Shown: positions 8,627 to 17,456 of the stretch, piece after piece | Layout: each line of letters starts with the position of its first letter | Position numbering within the stretch: position 1 is the first letter of the stretch | Source of the DNA: an uncultured Novosphingobium sp. | GTDB taxonomy: Bacteria; Pseudomonadota; Alphaproteobacteria; Sphingomonadales; Sphingomonadaceae | Length of the DNA stretch: 26,890 bases | Assembly: GCA_938005655.1 (NCBI GenBank) | Contig: CALLNA010000064.1 | Location: 1 to 26,890, forward strand | Direction of reading: 5' to 3' | Program-made: the position numbers and the translations under genes | The notes under the pieces: model-generated | The model's input: the letters and a program-made list of their open reading frames with translations, nothing else | What the model was told of the DNA's origin: nothing | Database searches by the model: none

Positions 8627-8944
8627 ATGCTTCGTACCCTTATGATTTCGGCCTCGCTTGCCCTCGCCGGCGTCGCCGCCTCCGCCAGCGCGGCCGACGC
8701 CCCGGCCGCTGCCGCTGCCGCCGCCAAGTTCAGCACGGCCGATTCCTCGATCGGCACCCTGCTCGACAATCCCGAGACCAAGGCCGTGCTGGAGAAGCAC
8801 ATCCCGCAGTTCGTCTCCAACCCGCAGATCGAGATGGCCAAGGCGATGACCCTGAAGCAGATCCAGGGCTATGCTGGCGACGCGCTGAGCGACGACACGC
8901 TCGCCAAGATCGACGCCGACCTGGCCAAGATTCCCGCGAAGTAA
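8627..8944 (+). CDS. Small secreted alpha-helical protein of unknown function
   Basis: A 105-residue protein. Residues 1-24 form a signal peptide ending in SASA-ADA. A short alanine-rich linker follows, and the rest is a compact, probably helical domain (SIGTLLDNPETKAVLEKH, then NPQIEMAKAMTLKQIQGY, then a lysine-rich tail). From memory, similar segments occur at the C-termini of exported esterases and glycosidases in Caulobacterales and sphingomonads; I could not check this. The ATG at 8627 follows GGGAG. It is divergent from the GH3 glucosidase and has its own promoter and a strong terminator, so it is a single-gene unit. The role is unknown; an accessory to polysaccharide hydrolysis is a guess. 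Confidence 0.8.
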   Translation: MLRTLMISASLALAGVAASASAADAPAAAAAAAKFSTADSSIGTLLDNPETKAVLEKHIPQFVSNPQIEMAKAMTLKQIQGYAGDALSDDTLAKIDADLAKIPAK

Positions 8945-8965
8945 GCGGCCGGCGACGATATGCGG

Positions 8966-9006
8966 GGGCGCGTCCGGCGGTTGCCGGGCGCGCCCTTGTC
9001 TTGTCT
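8966..9006 (+). terminator. Strong intrinsic terminator
   Basis: GGGCGCG-T-CCGGC, loop GGTT, GCCGG-G-CGCGCCC. This is a 13-bp stem with one T-G wobble at 8966-8995, followed by the T-rich tail TTGTCTTGTCT. It starts 22 bases after the stop codon at 8944, ends the small secreted-protein transcript and isolates the efflux operon. Confidence 0.8.
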
Positions 9007-9089
9007 GCGGTCTTGTCTGCTGGCCCTCGGGCGATCGCCGTTGAGCCCTGCGCCCGATCGTAATAGGGTGGTGTCCTTCGGGAGGTGCC

Positions 9090-10454
9090 ATGCGCGTTGG
9101 GGGCATAGCGACGATCGCGGCACTGGCAGCCTCGGCGGCAGTGGCCGCCCAGGACGGCGGCAGCATCGCCCTCGACTATCGCGCGGCGCAGGAGCGCCTG
9201 CTCGAACGCTCCGACGCCCTCGCCGCCTCGGACGCCGCGGTGCGGAGCAAGGAGGCCCAGGTCGGCGCGACCCGCTCGCTGGGGAGGCCCGAGGTCGACT
9301 TCGAGGGGCAGTTGCTCGACTACCAGAAGACGCTCTACCTCCCGCTCGGATCGCTGGCTCCGGTGGCCCAGGCCTTCGGCATCCCCGATCCGCTGCGCTT
9401 CCGGCGACAGGAAGTCGCGGTGCGGCCGATCGTGACCGCCACCCTGCCGCTCTATACCGGCGGGCAGATCTCCGGGACCAAGGCCGGGGCGCGGGCGCAA
9501 CTCGACCAGGCTCGCGCCGAGCAGCGCAGCGCTGCCGACAAGGCCCTGCTGCAACTGGTCCAGGCCTATTACGGCCAGCAGCTTGCCGAGCAGGCGCTGG
9601 GCGTGCGGCGCGACGTGCTGGCCGGGCTCGATCGCCATCTCGGCGACGCGCTCAAGCTGGAGCGCGAGCAGTTCATCAGCCGCGCCCAGCGGCTCCAGGC
9701 CCAGGTTGCGCGCGACGACGCCGCGCGCGAGTTCGAGAAGGCCGTGGCCGACCTCGCCATCGCCAACGGCGCCCTGGCAGGCCTGCTGCGCGCGCCCGGC
9801 GGCGTGCGGCCGACCTCGCCGCTGTTCGTGGTGACGCAGCCGCTCGAACCGCTGGAGGACTACAAGGCCGCCGCGCTCGCCAGCCATCCCGAGCTTGATC
9901 GACTGCGCGCGCTGGAGGCGCAGGCGGAAGCAGGCGTGACCATCGAGAAGGCCAAGCAGCGGCCGACCATCTACGGCTTCGGCCAGTACAATTTCGACCG
10001 GAAGGATTCGCTGCTGACCGACCCCGACTGGAGCTTCGGGATCGGCCTGCGCTACAAGATCGCCTCGGGTCTGGGGCGCAACCAGTCGGTCGAGGCCGCA
10101 CAGGAGACCGCCCGCCAGGCCGACGCCGGACTGCGCGAGGCGCGCACCCAGATCGAGATCGGCACGACCAAGGCCTGGAACGAGGCCGAGGCGGCGCGCA
10201 AGCGCTTCCGCCTGCTCGACAGCGCGATCGAATCCGCCGCCGAGAACCTGCGGTTGCAGCAGCTCTCCTATCGCGAGCAGCAGGCGACCTCGCTCGACGT
10301 GGTCGATGCGGAGCTCGGCATGGGCCGCGCCCGCGTCCAGCGCGCCCAGGCAGCCTACGACTATGTGATGGCGCTGGCCCAGCTCCTCGAACTCAGCGGA
10401 CGGATCGCGCAACTGCCCGATTTCGCTGCCCGCGCTGACAGGGAAGTGCCATGA
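9090..10454 (+). CDS. TolC-family outer-membrane channel protein
   Basis: A 454-residue exported protein. Residues 1 to about 20 (MRVGGIATIAALAASAAVAA) are a signal peptide. Two long-helical outer-membrane efflux repeats follow (about 25-220 and 245-435); FYFDRK-like beta-strand residues near YGFGQYNFDRKDSL mark the second. The family forms trimeric outer-membrane channels that open when docked by a periplasmic adaptor. GGGAGG lies four bases before the ATG. It is the first gene of a four-gene operon; its last four bases overlap the adaptor's ATG (ATGA). With the adaptor and permeases it should form an envelope-spanning exporter. Confidence 0.93.
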   Translation: MRVGGIATIAALAASAAVAAQDGGSIALDYRAAQERLLERSDALAASDAAVRSKEAQVGATRSLGRPEVDFEGQLLDYQKTLYLPLGSLAPVAQAFGIPDPLRFRRQEVAVRPIVTATLPLYTGGQISGTKAGARAQLDQARAEQRSAADKALLQLVQAYYGQQLAEQALGVRRDVLAGLDRHLGDALKLEREQFISRAQRLQAQVARDDAAREFEKAVADLAIANGALAGLLRAPGGVRPTSPLFVVTQPLEPLEDYKAAALASHPELDRLRALEAQAEAGVTIEKAKQRPTIYGFGQYNFDRKDSLLTDPDWSFGIGLRYKIASGLGRNQSVEAAQETARQADAGLREARTQIEIGTTKAWNEAEAARKRFRLLDSAIESAAENLRLQQLSYREQQATSLDVVDAELGMGRARVQRAQAAYDYVMALAQLLELSGRIAQLPDFAARADREVP

Positions 10455-11542
10455 GCGAGACGACCGAGAAAGCGCCTCCCGAAGCGGAAGCCCCGCCGTC
10501 CGAAGACGAGACCGAGGATGGGGTCGAAGATCAGGCCAAAAACAGGGCCGCGAACCGCAAGCGCCTGCTCGGCCTGGCTCTGGTAGCGGGCATAGTCCTG
10601 CTGCTGGCCATCGGCCTGTGGCTGGCCTACCGCCCGGTGCCCGACCAGGTGCAGGGCATGGTCGACGCCCGCGAGGTGCGGATCACCAGCAAGGTCACGG
10701 GCCGGATTGCCGCCTTCCATGTCGAGGAAGGGCAGCCGGTCGCCGCCGGACAGTTGCTCTACACGATCGCCAGCCCCGAGGTCGCCGCCAAGACCGAGCA
10801 GGCCGGCGGCGCCTTGGCCGCGGCCGAGGCGGTCGCCGACAAGGCCGGCAACGGCGCGCGGCCCGAGGACATCCGCGCCGCCGAGGCGCAGTGGCGCCGG
10901 GCCGACGCCGCCGCTGCGCTCGCCCAGACCACCTATCAGCGCACCCAGCGCCTCTATGACGAAGGCGTACTCGCCGGCCAGAAGCGCGACGAGGCGCGGA
11001 CCAACGCCATCGCCTCGCGCGAGGCGGCGAATGCCGCCCGCGCGCAGTACGACCAGGCCCGTGCCGGCGCGCGCAGCGAGGACAAGGCGGCCGCCGGCGG
11101 CCAGGTCCAGCAGGCGCGCGGCGCGGTCGCCGAAGTGGCCGCCGCCGAGGCCGAGACCCGCGTGACCGCGCCGATGGCCGGAGAGATCGGCCGCCGCCTC
11201 GCCCAGCCCGGCGAACTGGTGCCGCAGGGCTTCCCCGTCTTCATGCTGACCGACGTGACCCATCCCTGGGTTACGCTCACTCTGCGCGAGACCCAGCTCA
11301 ACGGCCTGGCGCGGGGCAAGGAGCTGGTCGGCACGGTGCCGGCGCTGCGCGCCCGGTGGGTGCGCTTCCGCGTCGCCTACCTCGCCCCCGCGGGCGATTT
11401 CGCCACCTGGCGGGCGACGCGCCAGTCGAGCGGCTTCGACATCAAGAGCTTCGAGGTGCGCGTCGTGCCGGTCGCCGCCGTGGACGGCCTGCGGCCGGGC
11501 ATGACCGTGCTGTTCGACTGGCCGCCCGATGCCGGGCGCTGA
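10451..11542 (+). CDS. HlyD/EmrA-type periplasmic adaptor subunit
   Basis: A 363-residue membrane-fusion protein. An acidic, disordered cytoplasmic tail (1-35) is followed by one membrane helix (about 38-60, LLGLALVAGIVLLLAIGLWL). A split lipoyl-like domain comes next (first half about 71-105, second half beginning TRVTAPMAGEIGRRLAQPGE). Between the halves is an alanine/glutamate-rich coiled-coil hairpin of about 110 residues that would dock to TolC, and a beta-barrel closes the chain. It joins an inner-membrane transporter to the TolC-like channel. Start and stop overlap both neighbours (4 and 14 bases), indicating translational coupling. Confidence 0.92.
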   Translation: MSETTEKAPPEAEAPPSEDETEDGVEDQAKNRAANRKRLLGLALVAGIVLLLAIGLWLAYRPVPDQVQGMVDAREVRITSKVTGRIAAFHVEEGQPVAAGQLLYTIASPEVAAKTEQAGGALAAAEAVADKAGNGARPEDIRAAEAQWRRADAAAALAQTTYQRTQRLYDEGVLAGQKRDEARTNAIASREAANAARAQYDQARAGARSEDKAAAGGQVQQARGAVAEVAAAEAETRVTAPMAGEIGRRLAQPGELVPQGFPVFMLTDVTHPWVTLTLRETQLNGLARGKELVGTVPALRARWVRFRVAYLAPAGDFATWRATRQSSGFDIKSFEVRVVPVAAVDGLRPGMTVLFDWPPDAGR

Positions 11543-12734
11543 GGAAACCGCCGAGGCAGCAGGGAAACCGGCGGCGACGAGCTTCGCCGAGGGATGGCGC
11601 CGGGAAGTCCGCTTCCTCCGCTCCAGCTTCTGGGACCTCTCGCTGGTGAGCTGGATTCCGCTGCTGCTGATGGCCGTGGTGGCGGTCCAGTTCTCCTCGG
11701 GGGTCATGCGCAAGCTGCCGATCGTGGTGGTGGACGAGGACGGCGGGGCAGTCGCCCGCGACCTGACCCGCCGGCTCGACGCCGCCCCCGGCCTGCGCGT
11801 GGCGGCGCGCCCGGCCGACATGCGCGAGGCGGAACGGCTGGTCCGCGCGGGCGACGCCTATGCCGTCGTCCTGATCCCCCGCGAGACCGACCGCGCGGTC
11901 CTGCGCGGCGAGACCGGCAGCCTCACCGTGTTCTACAATGCTTCCTATTCGACGCCCTCGGGCGCGGCGCTGCGCGAGATCGGTAATGTCGTCCAGGCCC
12001 AGGCCGCGCGGCTGGCCGTGGACCAGACCGCCGCGCTCGCCCCCGGCAAAGTGCGCGCGCCGCCGGTCGCGGCGCAGACGACCATCCTGTTCAACCCGCA
12101 GGGCAGCTACGAATTGCAGCTCGTCGCGCTGATCCATCCCGCCCTGCTCCACCTGGTCTTCATGGTCGCGGTGGTCAGCGCGCTCGGCCGCGAGCTGCGC
12201 GACGGGGCCATCGGACCGTGGCTTTCCGCCGCCCCGCGCTCTGCCGCCGCAGCCGCCGTCACGGGCAAGATCACGGTCTATCTCGCCGTATTCATGGGCT
12301 GGAGCCTGCTGGCTACCGGCTACCTCGCCGGGCTGCGCGGCTGGCCGGTGCTGGGCAGCCCCCTGATGCTGCTGGCCGGCTATGCGGCGATGTACCTGGC
12401 CTATGCCGGGGTTTCCCTGCTGGTGACGGGCTTGACCCTGTCGATGTGCCGGTCGCTGTCGGCGGCCGGGCTCTATGCGGGGGCCTCCTTCGCCTTCGCC
12501 GGAGCCATCTTCCCGATGGAGTCCGCCTCCGCCTTCGCGCGGATCTGGAGCGCCCTGCTGCCCTATACCGCCTTCGCCAAGCTCGCCGCCGAGCAATGGA
12601 TGATGGGCGCGCCGGCCGCGGTCTCCATGCCCCAGCTCCTCGTCCTGCTGGCCTTCCTGGCCGTCGGCGCGGCGGTGGGAATGCCGCGCTACCTGGCCGC
12701 CGCGCGCCGGCCCGAAGTCTGGGGGCGGCGATGA
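11529..12734 (+). CDS. ABC-2 type permease, first of a pair
   Basis: A 401-residue inner-membrane protein of the YbhS/YbhR or YhhJ type. One membrane helix near residues 36-56 is followed by a periplasmic domain of about 130 residues containing the typical PIVVVDEDGGAVARDLTRRL stretch. Five to six C-terminal helices (about 195-395) include the pattern FAGAIFPMES. Such permeases normally pair with an ATP-binding subunit, but none is encoded in this operon. The start lies inside the adaptor gene, with no clear ribosome site of its own. The substrate is unknown; drugs, lipids or a peptide product are all possible. Confidence 0.9.
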   Translation: MPGAEETAEAAGKPAATSFAEGWRREVRFLRSSFWDLSLVSWIPLLLMAVVAVQFSSGVMRKLPIVVVDEDGGAVARDLTRRLDAAPGLRVAARPADMREAERLVRAGDAYAVVLIPRETDRAVLRGETGSLTVFYNASYSTPSGAALREIGNVVQAQAARLAVDQTAALAPGKVRAPPVAAQTTILFNPQGSYELQLVALIHPALLHLVFMVAVVSALGRELRDGAIGPWLSAAPRSAAAAAVTGKITVYLAVFMGWSLLATGYLAGLRGWPVLGSPLMLLAGYAAMYLAYAGVSLLVTGLTLSMCRSLSAAGLYAGASFAFAGAIFPMESASAFARIWSALLPYTAFAKLAAEQWMMGAPAAVSMPQLLVLLAFLAVGAAVGMPRYLAAARRPEVWGRR

Positions 12735-13849
12735 TCGGGCGGGCCTTCCTCGCCACCTTCCGCACGATCCTCGGCGACAGCACGGCGCTGACCCTGCTGA
12801 TCGGCTCGGCGATCCTCTATTCGTTCTTCTACCCCAGCGCCTATTCGGGCGAGGTGCCGAGCCGCATCCCGATCGCGGTCGCCGACCTCGCCCGCAGCGG
12901 CGCGAGCCGCTCGCTGGAGGCCAAGCTCGCGGCACTCCAGCAGGCCGAGGTCGTGGCCCGGCCGCCCTCGCCCGAAGACGCGCTGCGCTGGATCGAGCGG
13001 CGGCGGGCCAGCGCCATGGTCGTCATCCCCGAGGGGTTCGAACGGCATATCCTGCGCGGCGAGCAGGGCACGGTCGCGCTGTACGGCAACGGCGCCTATC
13101 TCCTGCGCAGCAGCACGGCCCTGGCCGGCGTCGCCGCGGCGATGGGCGCGATCGGGCGGGAGGCGGCGACCGATCAGGCCATGGCGCTGGGCGCGCCCGC
13201 GCCGCCCGCCCTGACCCTGATCCAGCGCCCGCTGTTCAACACCCGCGAAGGCTATGGCAGCGCGGTGTTTCCGGGCGTCACCTTCCTCATCATCCACCAG
13301 ACCCTGCTGATGGGCCTCGCCCTGCTCGCGGCGACGATGCGCGAGCGCCAGGGCCCGCTGACCTACAGCCTGCGCGGCCTGCTCGGCATCGCCCTGGCCT
13401 TCTTCGCGGTCGGCTGCGCCAACGTCGCCTATTACGCGGGCTTCGTCTTCTGGTTTCAGGACATGCCGCGCGCCGCCGGCAGCATCGCGGCGCTGGCGGC
13501 GGCCACCGCCCTGTTCGTCGCCGCGACCGTCGCCGCGGCGCTGGCCCTGGCGAGCTTCTTCCGCACGCGCGAACGGCCGCTCCAGCTCTGGATCATCACC
13601 TCGCTGCCGATCTTCTTCTTCTCCGGCCTGTCCTGGCCGGCCGCGGCGATGCCCGCCTGGCTGGTCCCGCTGACCCGCCTGCTGCCGACTACGCCGGGCA
13701 TCCACCTGATGATCGGCATCAACCAGATGGGCGCCTCGCTCGCCGAGCAGAGCGACGAACTGCTCAACCTCGCCGCGTTGACCCTGCTCTACGGCGCGAT
13801 CGCCGTGGCGCGCTATCGCCGGCGCGAAGCTACGCCGGTTGAGCGATAG
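12731..13849 (+). CDS. ABC-2 type permease, second of a pair
   Basis: A 372-residue inner-membrane protein with the same plan as the preceding gene: an N-terminal helix (TALTLLIGSAILYSFFYPS), a periplasmic domain (RIPIAVADLARSGASRSLEA), and C-terminal helices with the FFFSGLSWPAAAMPAW pattern typical of this permease group. The ATG at 12731 overlaps the previous TGA as ATGA; the frame is open far upstream, but that part only shadows the first permease. The two are paralogues and probably form a heterodimer. It is the last gene of the operon; a 9-bp inverted repeat begins right after the stop. Confidence 0.9.
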   Translation: MIGRAFLATFRTILGDSTALTLLIGSAILYSFFYPSAYSGEVPSRIPIAVADLARSGASRSLEAKLAALQQAEVVARPPSPEDALRWIERRRASAMVVIPEGFERHILRGEQGTVALYGNGAYLLRSSTALAGVAAAMGAIGREAATDQAMALGAPAPPALTLIQRPLFNTREGYGSAVFPGVTFLIIHQTLLMGLALLAATMRERQGPLTYSLRGLLGIALAFFAVGCANVAYYAGFVFWFQDMPRAAGSIAALAAATALFVAATVAAALALASFFRTRERPLQLWIITSLPIFFFSGLSWPAAAMPAWLVPLTRLLPTTPGIHLMIGINQMGASLAEQSDELLNLAALTLLYGAIAVARYRRREATPVER

Positions 13850-13890
13850 CCGTCGGCCGGGTTAGGACTTGCATCAATCGTGGCCGACGG
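13850..13890. repeat. Perfect 9-bp inverted repeat between exporter and sulfatase genes
   Basis: CCGTCGGCC (13850-13858) and GGCCGACGG (13882-13890) are separated by 23 bases. The arms begin immediately after the exporter stop codon and end 22 bases before the sulfatase start. No T-run follows, so it is a poor terminator. An operator or a mild transcript-stabilising hairpin is possible. Confidence 0.45.
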
Positions 13891-13912
13891 GACCACCCAG
13901 GGGAGCAGGACG

Positions 13913-16195
13913 GTGAAGCGAAAGACCATCAGGCACATGGCGGCGCTGCTCGCCGTCTCGACCGCGCTGACGCTGGGCGCCGCCGTCGACGCCCAGGCGC
14001 CCGCGCCGGGCTTCCCGATGGGCCAGCGGGCACCGCAGGGCGCGCCGAACATCCTCGTCATCATGACCGACGATGTCGGCTTCGGCGCTTCGAGCACCTT
14101 CGGCGGGGCGATCCCGACGCCGACCTTCGACGCGCTCGGCGCGACGGGCGCGCGCTACAGCGAGTTCCACACCACGGCGGTCTGCGCCCCGTCGCGCGCC
14201 GCGCTGCTGACGGGCCGCAACGCCCACGCGGTCGGCTCCGGCTCAATCCCCGAGATGGCGACGCCGGAGGCCGGCTACAATTCGGTGTTCCCCGCCTCGG
14301 CCGCGACCTTCGCCCAGGTGTTCCAGCGCAATGGCTATTCGACGGCAATGCTCGGCAAGCACCACAACACGCCGGTCTGGGAGCAGGTGCCCGGCGGCGC
14401 GAATGCCCACAAGCCGAACATGATCGGCTTCGACTACTTCTACGGCTTCCTCGGCGCGGCGACGAGCGAGTACTATCCCTCGCTGTGGGAGAACCTCGAC
14501 CGGGTGCGGGTGCCCGACCAGCCCGGCTACATCCTCGACCGCGACCTGGCCGACCACGCCCTCGCCTGGCTGCGCGACCAGCGGACCTATTCGCCGGGCA
14601 AGCCCTTCCTGCTCTACTACGCCCCCGGCACGCTCCACGCGCCGATCCAGGCCCCGGCCGAGTGGATCGCGCGCTTCAAGGGCAAGTTCGACCAGGGCTG
14701 GGACGTCCTGCGCCGCCAGATCTTCGAGCGGCAGAAGCGTCTCGGCGTGATTCCCCAAAGCGCGGAGCTGGCGCCGATGCCGCCGGGAACCGTCGCTTGG
14801 GCCTCGCTGTCGCCCGACCAGAAGCGCCTCGCCGCGCGCTACATGGAGGCCTATGCGGCGGCGCTCGCCTATTGCGACGACCAGGTCGGCCGGATCGTCG
14901 CCGACCTCAAGGCCAGCGGGCAGTACGACAACACCCTGATCGTCTATATGCAGGGCGACAACGGCGCCTCGGTCGAAGGCGGGCCGGACGGCGCCTTCAG
15001 CTACAGCAACCGCCTGAACGGCATTCCCGAGAGCCTCGCCGAAAACCTCGCCCGGATCGACCTGATCGGCGGGCCGAAGTCCATGCCCGTGGTCCCCTCC
15101 GGCTGGGCGCGGGCGACCGACGCGCCCTTCCCCTGGAACAAGACCATCGCCTCGCACCTCGGCGGCACCCGCAACGGGCTGGTGATCTCCTGGCCCGGCC
15201 ACGTCGTCGCCGCGGACAAGGTGCGCTTCCAGTACGGCCACATCACCGACATCGCCCCGACGCTCTACGAGGCCGCCGGGATCGCCCCGCCCGAGACGGT
15301 GGATGGGGTGCGCCAGCAGCCGCTCAACGGCACGAGCCTGCTCTATACCCTCAAGGACCCCGCCGCGCCCTCGCGCCACCGCGAGCAGATCTACGAGGTC
15401 TTCGGCAACATGGCGCTCTACAAGGACGGCTGGCAGCTTGCGAGCACGCCGGTCAACGGCGGCGAATCGATGTTCGAGACGTCCGATGCGCCGGTCCGGT
15501 GGGAGCTCTACAATCTCGACCGCGACTATTCGCAGGTCCACGATCTCGCCGCGCAGGAGCCCGAGCGGCTCAAGGCGATGCTCGCCCGCTTCAACGCAGT
15601 CGCCGAGGAGAACCACCTCAACCCGATCAGCCGCGACCTGCGCGCGCGGGTCGGCGGGGTCGACCGGGGCATCGTCGCGATGCGGCCCGGGCGCTTCGCC
15701 TTCGCCAACTCGGCCGCGAGCTACAGCCCCTATGCCTTCCCCAGCGTCGGCGGCCGGTCGTGGTCGATGACGGCGAGCGTGACCGTGCCCGCGGGCGGCG
15801 GCGACGGCATGATCGTGACCCAGGGCGGCCATTTCGGCGGCTGGGGCCTGGCCGTGCTCGGCGGCAAGCCGACGCTGCTCTACCGCTACAACGAGCTGGA
15901 CCGCAGCCTATCGCGGCTGACCGGTGCGCAGCCATTGGCGCCGGGCGCGCACGAGATCGCCCTGTCCTTCGTCGCCGACCAGCCGAGGCCCGGGACCGGC
16001 GGCCTGTTCCGCCTGACGGTCGACGGGCGCGAGGCCGGGACGCTGCGGCTGGAAAAGACGATCCCGTTCAGCCTCTACGAGGAATCGCAGGTGGGGCGGG
16101 ACTACGATTCCACGCTCAGCGACGAGTACCGCGCGCCCTTCGTCTATCCCGGCACGATCCGCGCGGTGGAGATCGACACCCGCAAGCCGCAGTGA
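13913..16195 (+). CDS. Secreted arylsulfatase
   Basis: A 760-residue type I sulfatase that would hydrolyse sulfate esters in the periplasm or outside the cell. The signal peptide (about 1-28, RHMAALLAVSTALTLGAAVD) precedes ILVIMTDDVGFG, whose aspartates bind calcium. The signature VCAPSRAALLTGR carries Cys91, the residue converted to formylglycine, and Arg95. GDNGASVEGG is a later metal-site motif. A C-terminal region of about 180 residues (after 580) is beta-rich and seems to be an added domain, as in other sulfatases of about 750-780 residues. I chose the GTG at 13913, preceded by GGGAGCAGGA; a GTG at 13880 is also in frame but lacks a ribosome site and falls in an inverted repeat. No formylglycine-generating enzyme is encoded here. 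The gene is convergent with the Nramp gene, with a 10-base gap. Confidence 0.93.
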   Translation: MKRKTIRHMAALLAVSTALTLGAAVDAQAPAPGFPMGQRAPQGAPNILVIMTDDVGFGASSTFGGAIPTPTFDALGATGARYSEFHTTAVCAPSRAALLTGRNAHAVGSGSIPEMATPEAGYNSVFPASAATFAQVFQRNGYSTAMLGKHHNTPVWEQVPGGANAHKPNMIGFDYFYGFLGAATSEYYPSLWENLDRVRVPDQPGYILDRDLADHALAWLRDQRTYSPGKPFLLYYAPGTLHAPIQAPAEWIARFKGKFDQGWDVLRRQIFERQKRLGVIPQSAELAPMPPGTVAWASLSPDQKRLAARYMEAYAAALAYCDDQVGRIVADLKASGQYDNTLIVYMQGDNGASVEGGPDGAFSYSNRLNGIPESLAENLARIDLIGGPKSMPVVPSGWARATDAPFPWNKTIASHLGGTRNGLVISWPGHVVAADKVRFQYGHITDIAPTLYEAAGIAPPETVDGVRQQPLNGTSLLYTLKDPAAPSRHREQIYEVFGNMALYKDGWQLASTPVNGGESMFETSDAPVRWELYNLDRDYSQVHDLAAQEPERLKAMLARFNAVAEENHLNPISRDLRARVGGVDRGIVAMRPGRFAFANSAASYSPYAFPSVGGRSWSMTASVTVPAGGGDGMIVTQGGHFGGWGLAVLGGKPTLLYRYNELDRSLSRLTGAQPLAPGAHEIALSFVADQPRPGTGGLFRLTVDGREAGTLRLEKTIPFSLYEESQVGRDYDSTLSDEYRAPFVYPGTIRAVEIDTRKPQ

Positions 16196-16205
16196 TCCGC
16201 GCCGC

Positions 16206-17456
16206 CTATCCGGGCAGCGCGATCATCACCACGGAGGCCACGCCCATCACGGCGATGGCGAGCCAGCCGAAGACCTTGAGCGAGATCGGGGCCACGAAGC
16301 GGCCCATGATCCCTTCGCGCGACACGGCGATCATCAGCCCGACCATGATCGGCACGGCGGCCACGCCGTTGATCACCGCGCTCCAGAACAGGGCCTTCAT
16401 CGGGCTGATCGGCGACCAGTCGATCCCGACGCCCAGTATCATCCCGGCCGCGATCACCCCGTAGAAGACCTTGGCGCGCATGACCTTGTGCTCGAGGCTG
16501 GCGTTCCAGCCGCCGATCTCGCAGACCGCATAGCCCGACGCGCCCGCGAGCACCGGCACGGCCAGCAGGCCGGTGCCGATGATGCCCAGGCTGAACACGG
16601 CGAAGGCCAGGTCCCCGGCGATCGGTTGCAGCGCCCGGGCAGCATCGGCGGCGCTCTCGATGTCGGTCTTGCCCGCGGAATGGAGCGTGACCGCCGTGCC
16701 GAGGATGATCGCCAGGGCGACGACGTTCGACAGGGCCATGCCGGCGATCGTGTCCCACCGCAGGCGGCTCAGCGCGTCCTCGGCCTGGTCCTCGGCCTCG
16801 GTCAGGGGATGCCGCGCCTCGATCTGGTCGAGGTCCTCGACCTCCTGCGCCGCCTGCCAGAAGAACAGGTAGGGGCTGATCGTCGTGCCGAAGATCGCCA
16901 CGATCGTGACCACCGCGCCGCGCCCGGTGATCTCCGGGATCACCATGCCCTTGAGGGCCTCCGTCCAATCGATCCGGACCATGAACAGCAAGGCGACATA
17001 GGACAGCAGGACCAGGGTCAGCCATTTGAGGATCGCAGCGTAGCGGTGGTAGGGCACGTAGAGCTGCAACAGCAGCGAAAGCACGGCGAAACCGATGGTG
17101 AAGGCATGGGTGTTGCCCTTCAGCGCCAGGGCCGACGCCTCGCCCATCGCCGCCAGGTCCGCGCCGATGTTGATCGTGTTGGCGACGAACAGGATGGCGA
17201 CCAGGGCGATCACCAGCCAGCGCGGCATGACCTTCTTGAGGTTGAAGGCCAGGCCCCGGCCCGTCACCCGGCCGATCCGCGCGCTCGCCAGTTGCACCGC
17301 GACCATCAGCGGATAGGCCAGGACCATCGTCCACATCAGGCTGGTGCCGAACTGCGCGCCGGCCTGGGAATAGGTGGCGATGCCGCTGGGATCGTCGTCG
17401 GCGGCGCCGGTGACGAGGCCGGGGCCCAGGCGGCGCAGCTTGTCCCACAGGCTCAT
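16206..17456 (-). CDS. Nramp-family divalent-metal transporter with atypical metal site
   Basis: A 416-residue inner-membrane protein with about 11 helices. The first helix has DDDPSGIATYS (20-30) where classical MntH/Nramp has DPGN. Helix 6 has GTTISPYLFFWQ (190-201) where classical members have the pattern MPHN. The metal-binding Asn and Met are therefore replaced by Gly and Ser, while the first Asp is kept. Proton-coupled manganese or iron uptake, as in MntH, is therefore uncertain; a related but distinct substrate is possible. The ATG at 17456 gives the usual short N-terminus before LRRLGPGLVTGAAD. The ribosome site is weak. It is transcribed away from the membrane-protein operon on the same strand, beyond that operon's terminator. 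Confidence 0.88.
   Translation of the reverse strand: MSLWDKLRRLGPGLVTGAADDDPSGIATYSQAGAQFGTSLMWTMVLAYPLMVAVQLASARIGRVTGRGLAFNLKKVMPRWLVIALVAILFVANTINIGADLAAMGEASALALKGNTHAFTIGFAVLSLLLQLYVPYHRYAAILKWLTLVLLSYVALLFMVRIDWTEALKGMVIPEITGRGAVVTIVAIFGTTISPYLFFWQAAQEVEDLDQIEARHPLTEAEDQAEDALSRLRWDTIAGMALSNVVALAIILGTAVTLHSAGKTDIESAADAARALQPIAGDLAFAVFSLGIIGTGLLAVPVLAGASGYAVCEIGGWNASLEHKVMRAKVFYGVIAAGMILGVGIDWSPISPMKALFWSAVINGVAAVPIMVGLMIAVSREGIMGRFVAPISLKVFGWLAIAVMGVASVVMIALPG

Noticed and set aside
13880..13912. Upstream GTG (13880) as sulfatase start
   Set aside because: It has no ribosome site and would put 11 polar residues before the signal peptide; the GTG at 13913 has GGGAGCAGGA upstream.
14485..16464. 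Long open frame overlapping the arylsulfatase in another phase and running past its stop
   Set aside because: Arg/Pro-rich translation without motifs; the sulfatase signature and fold motifs lie in the other frame.
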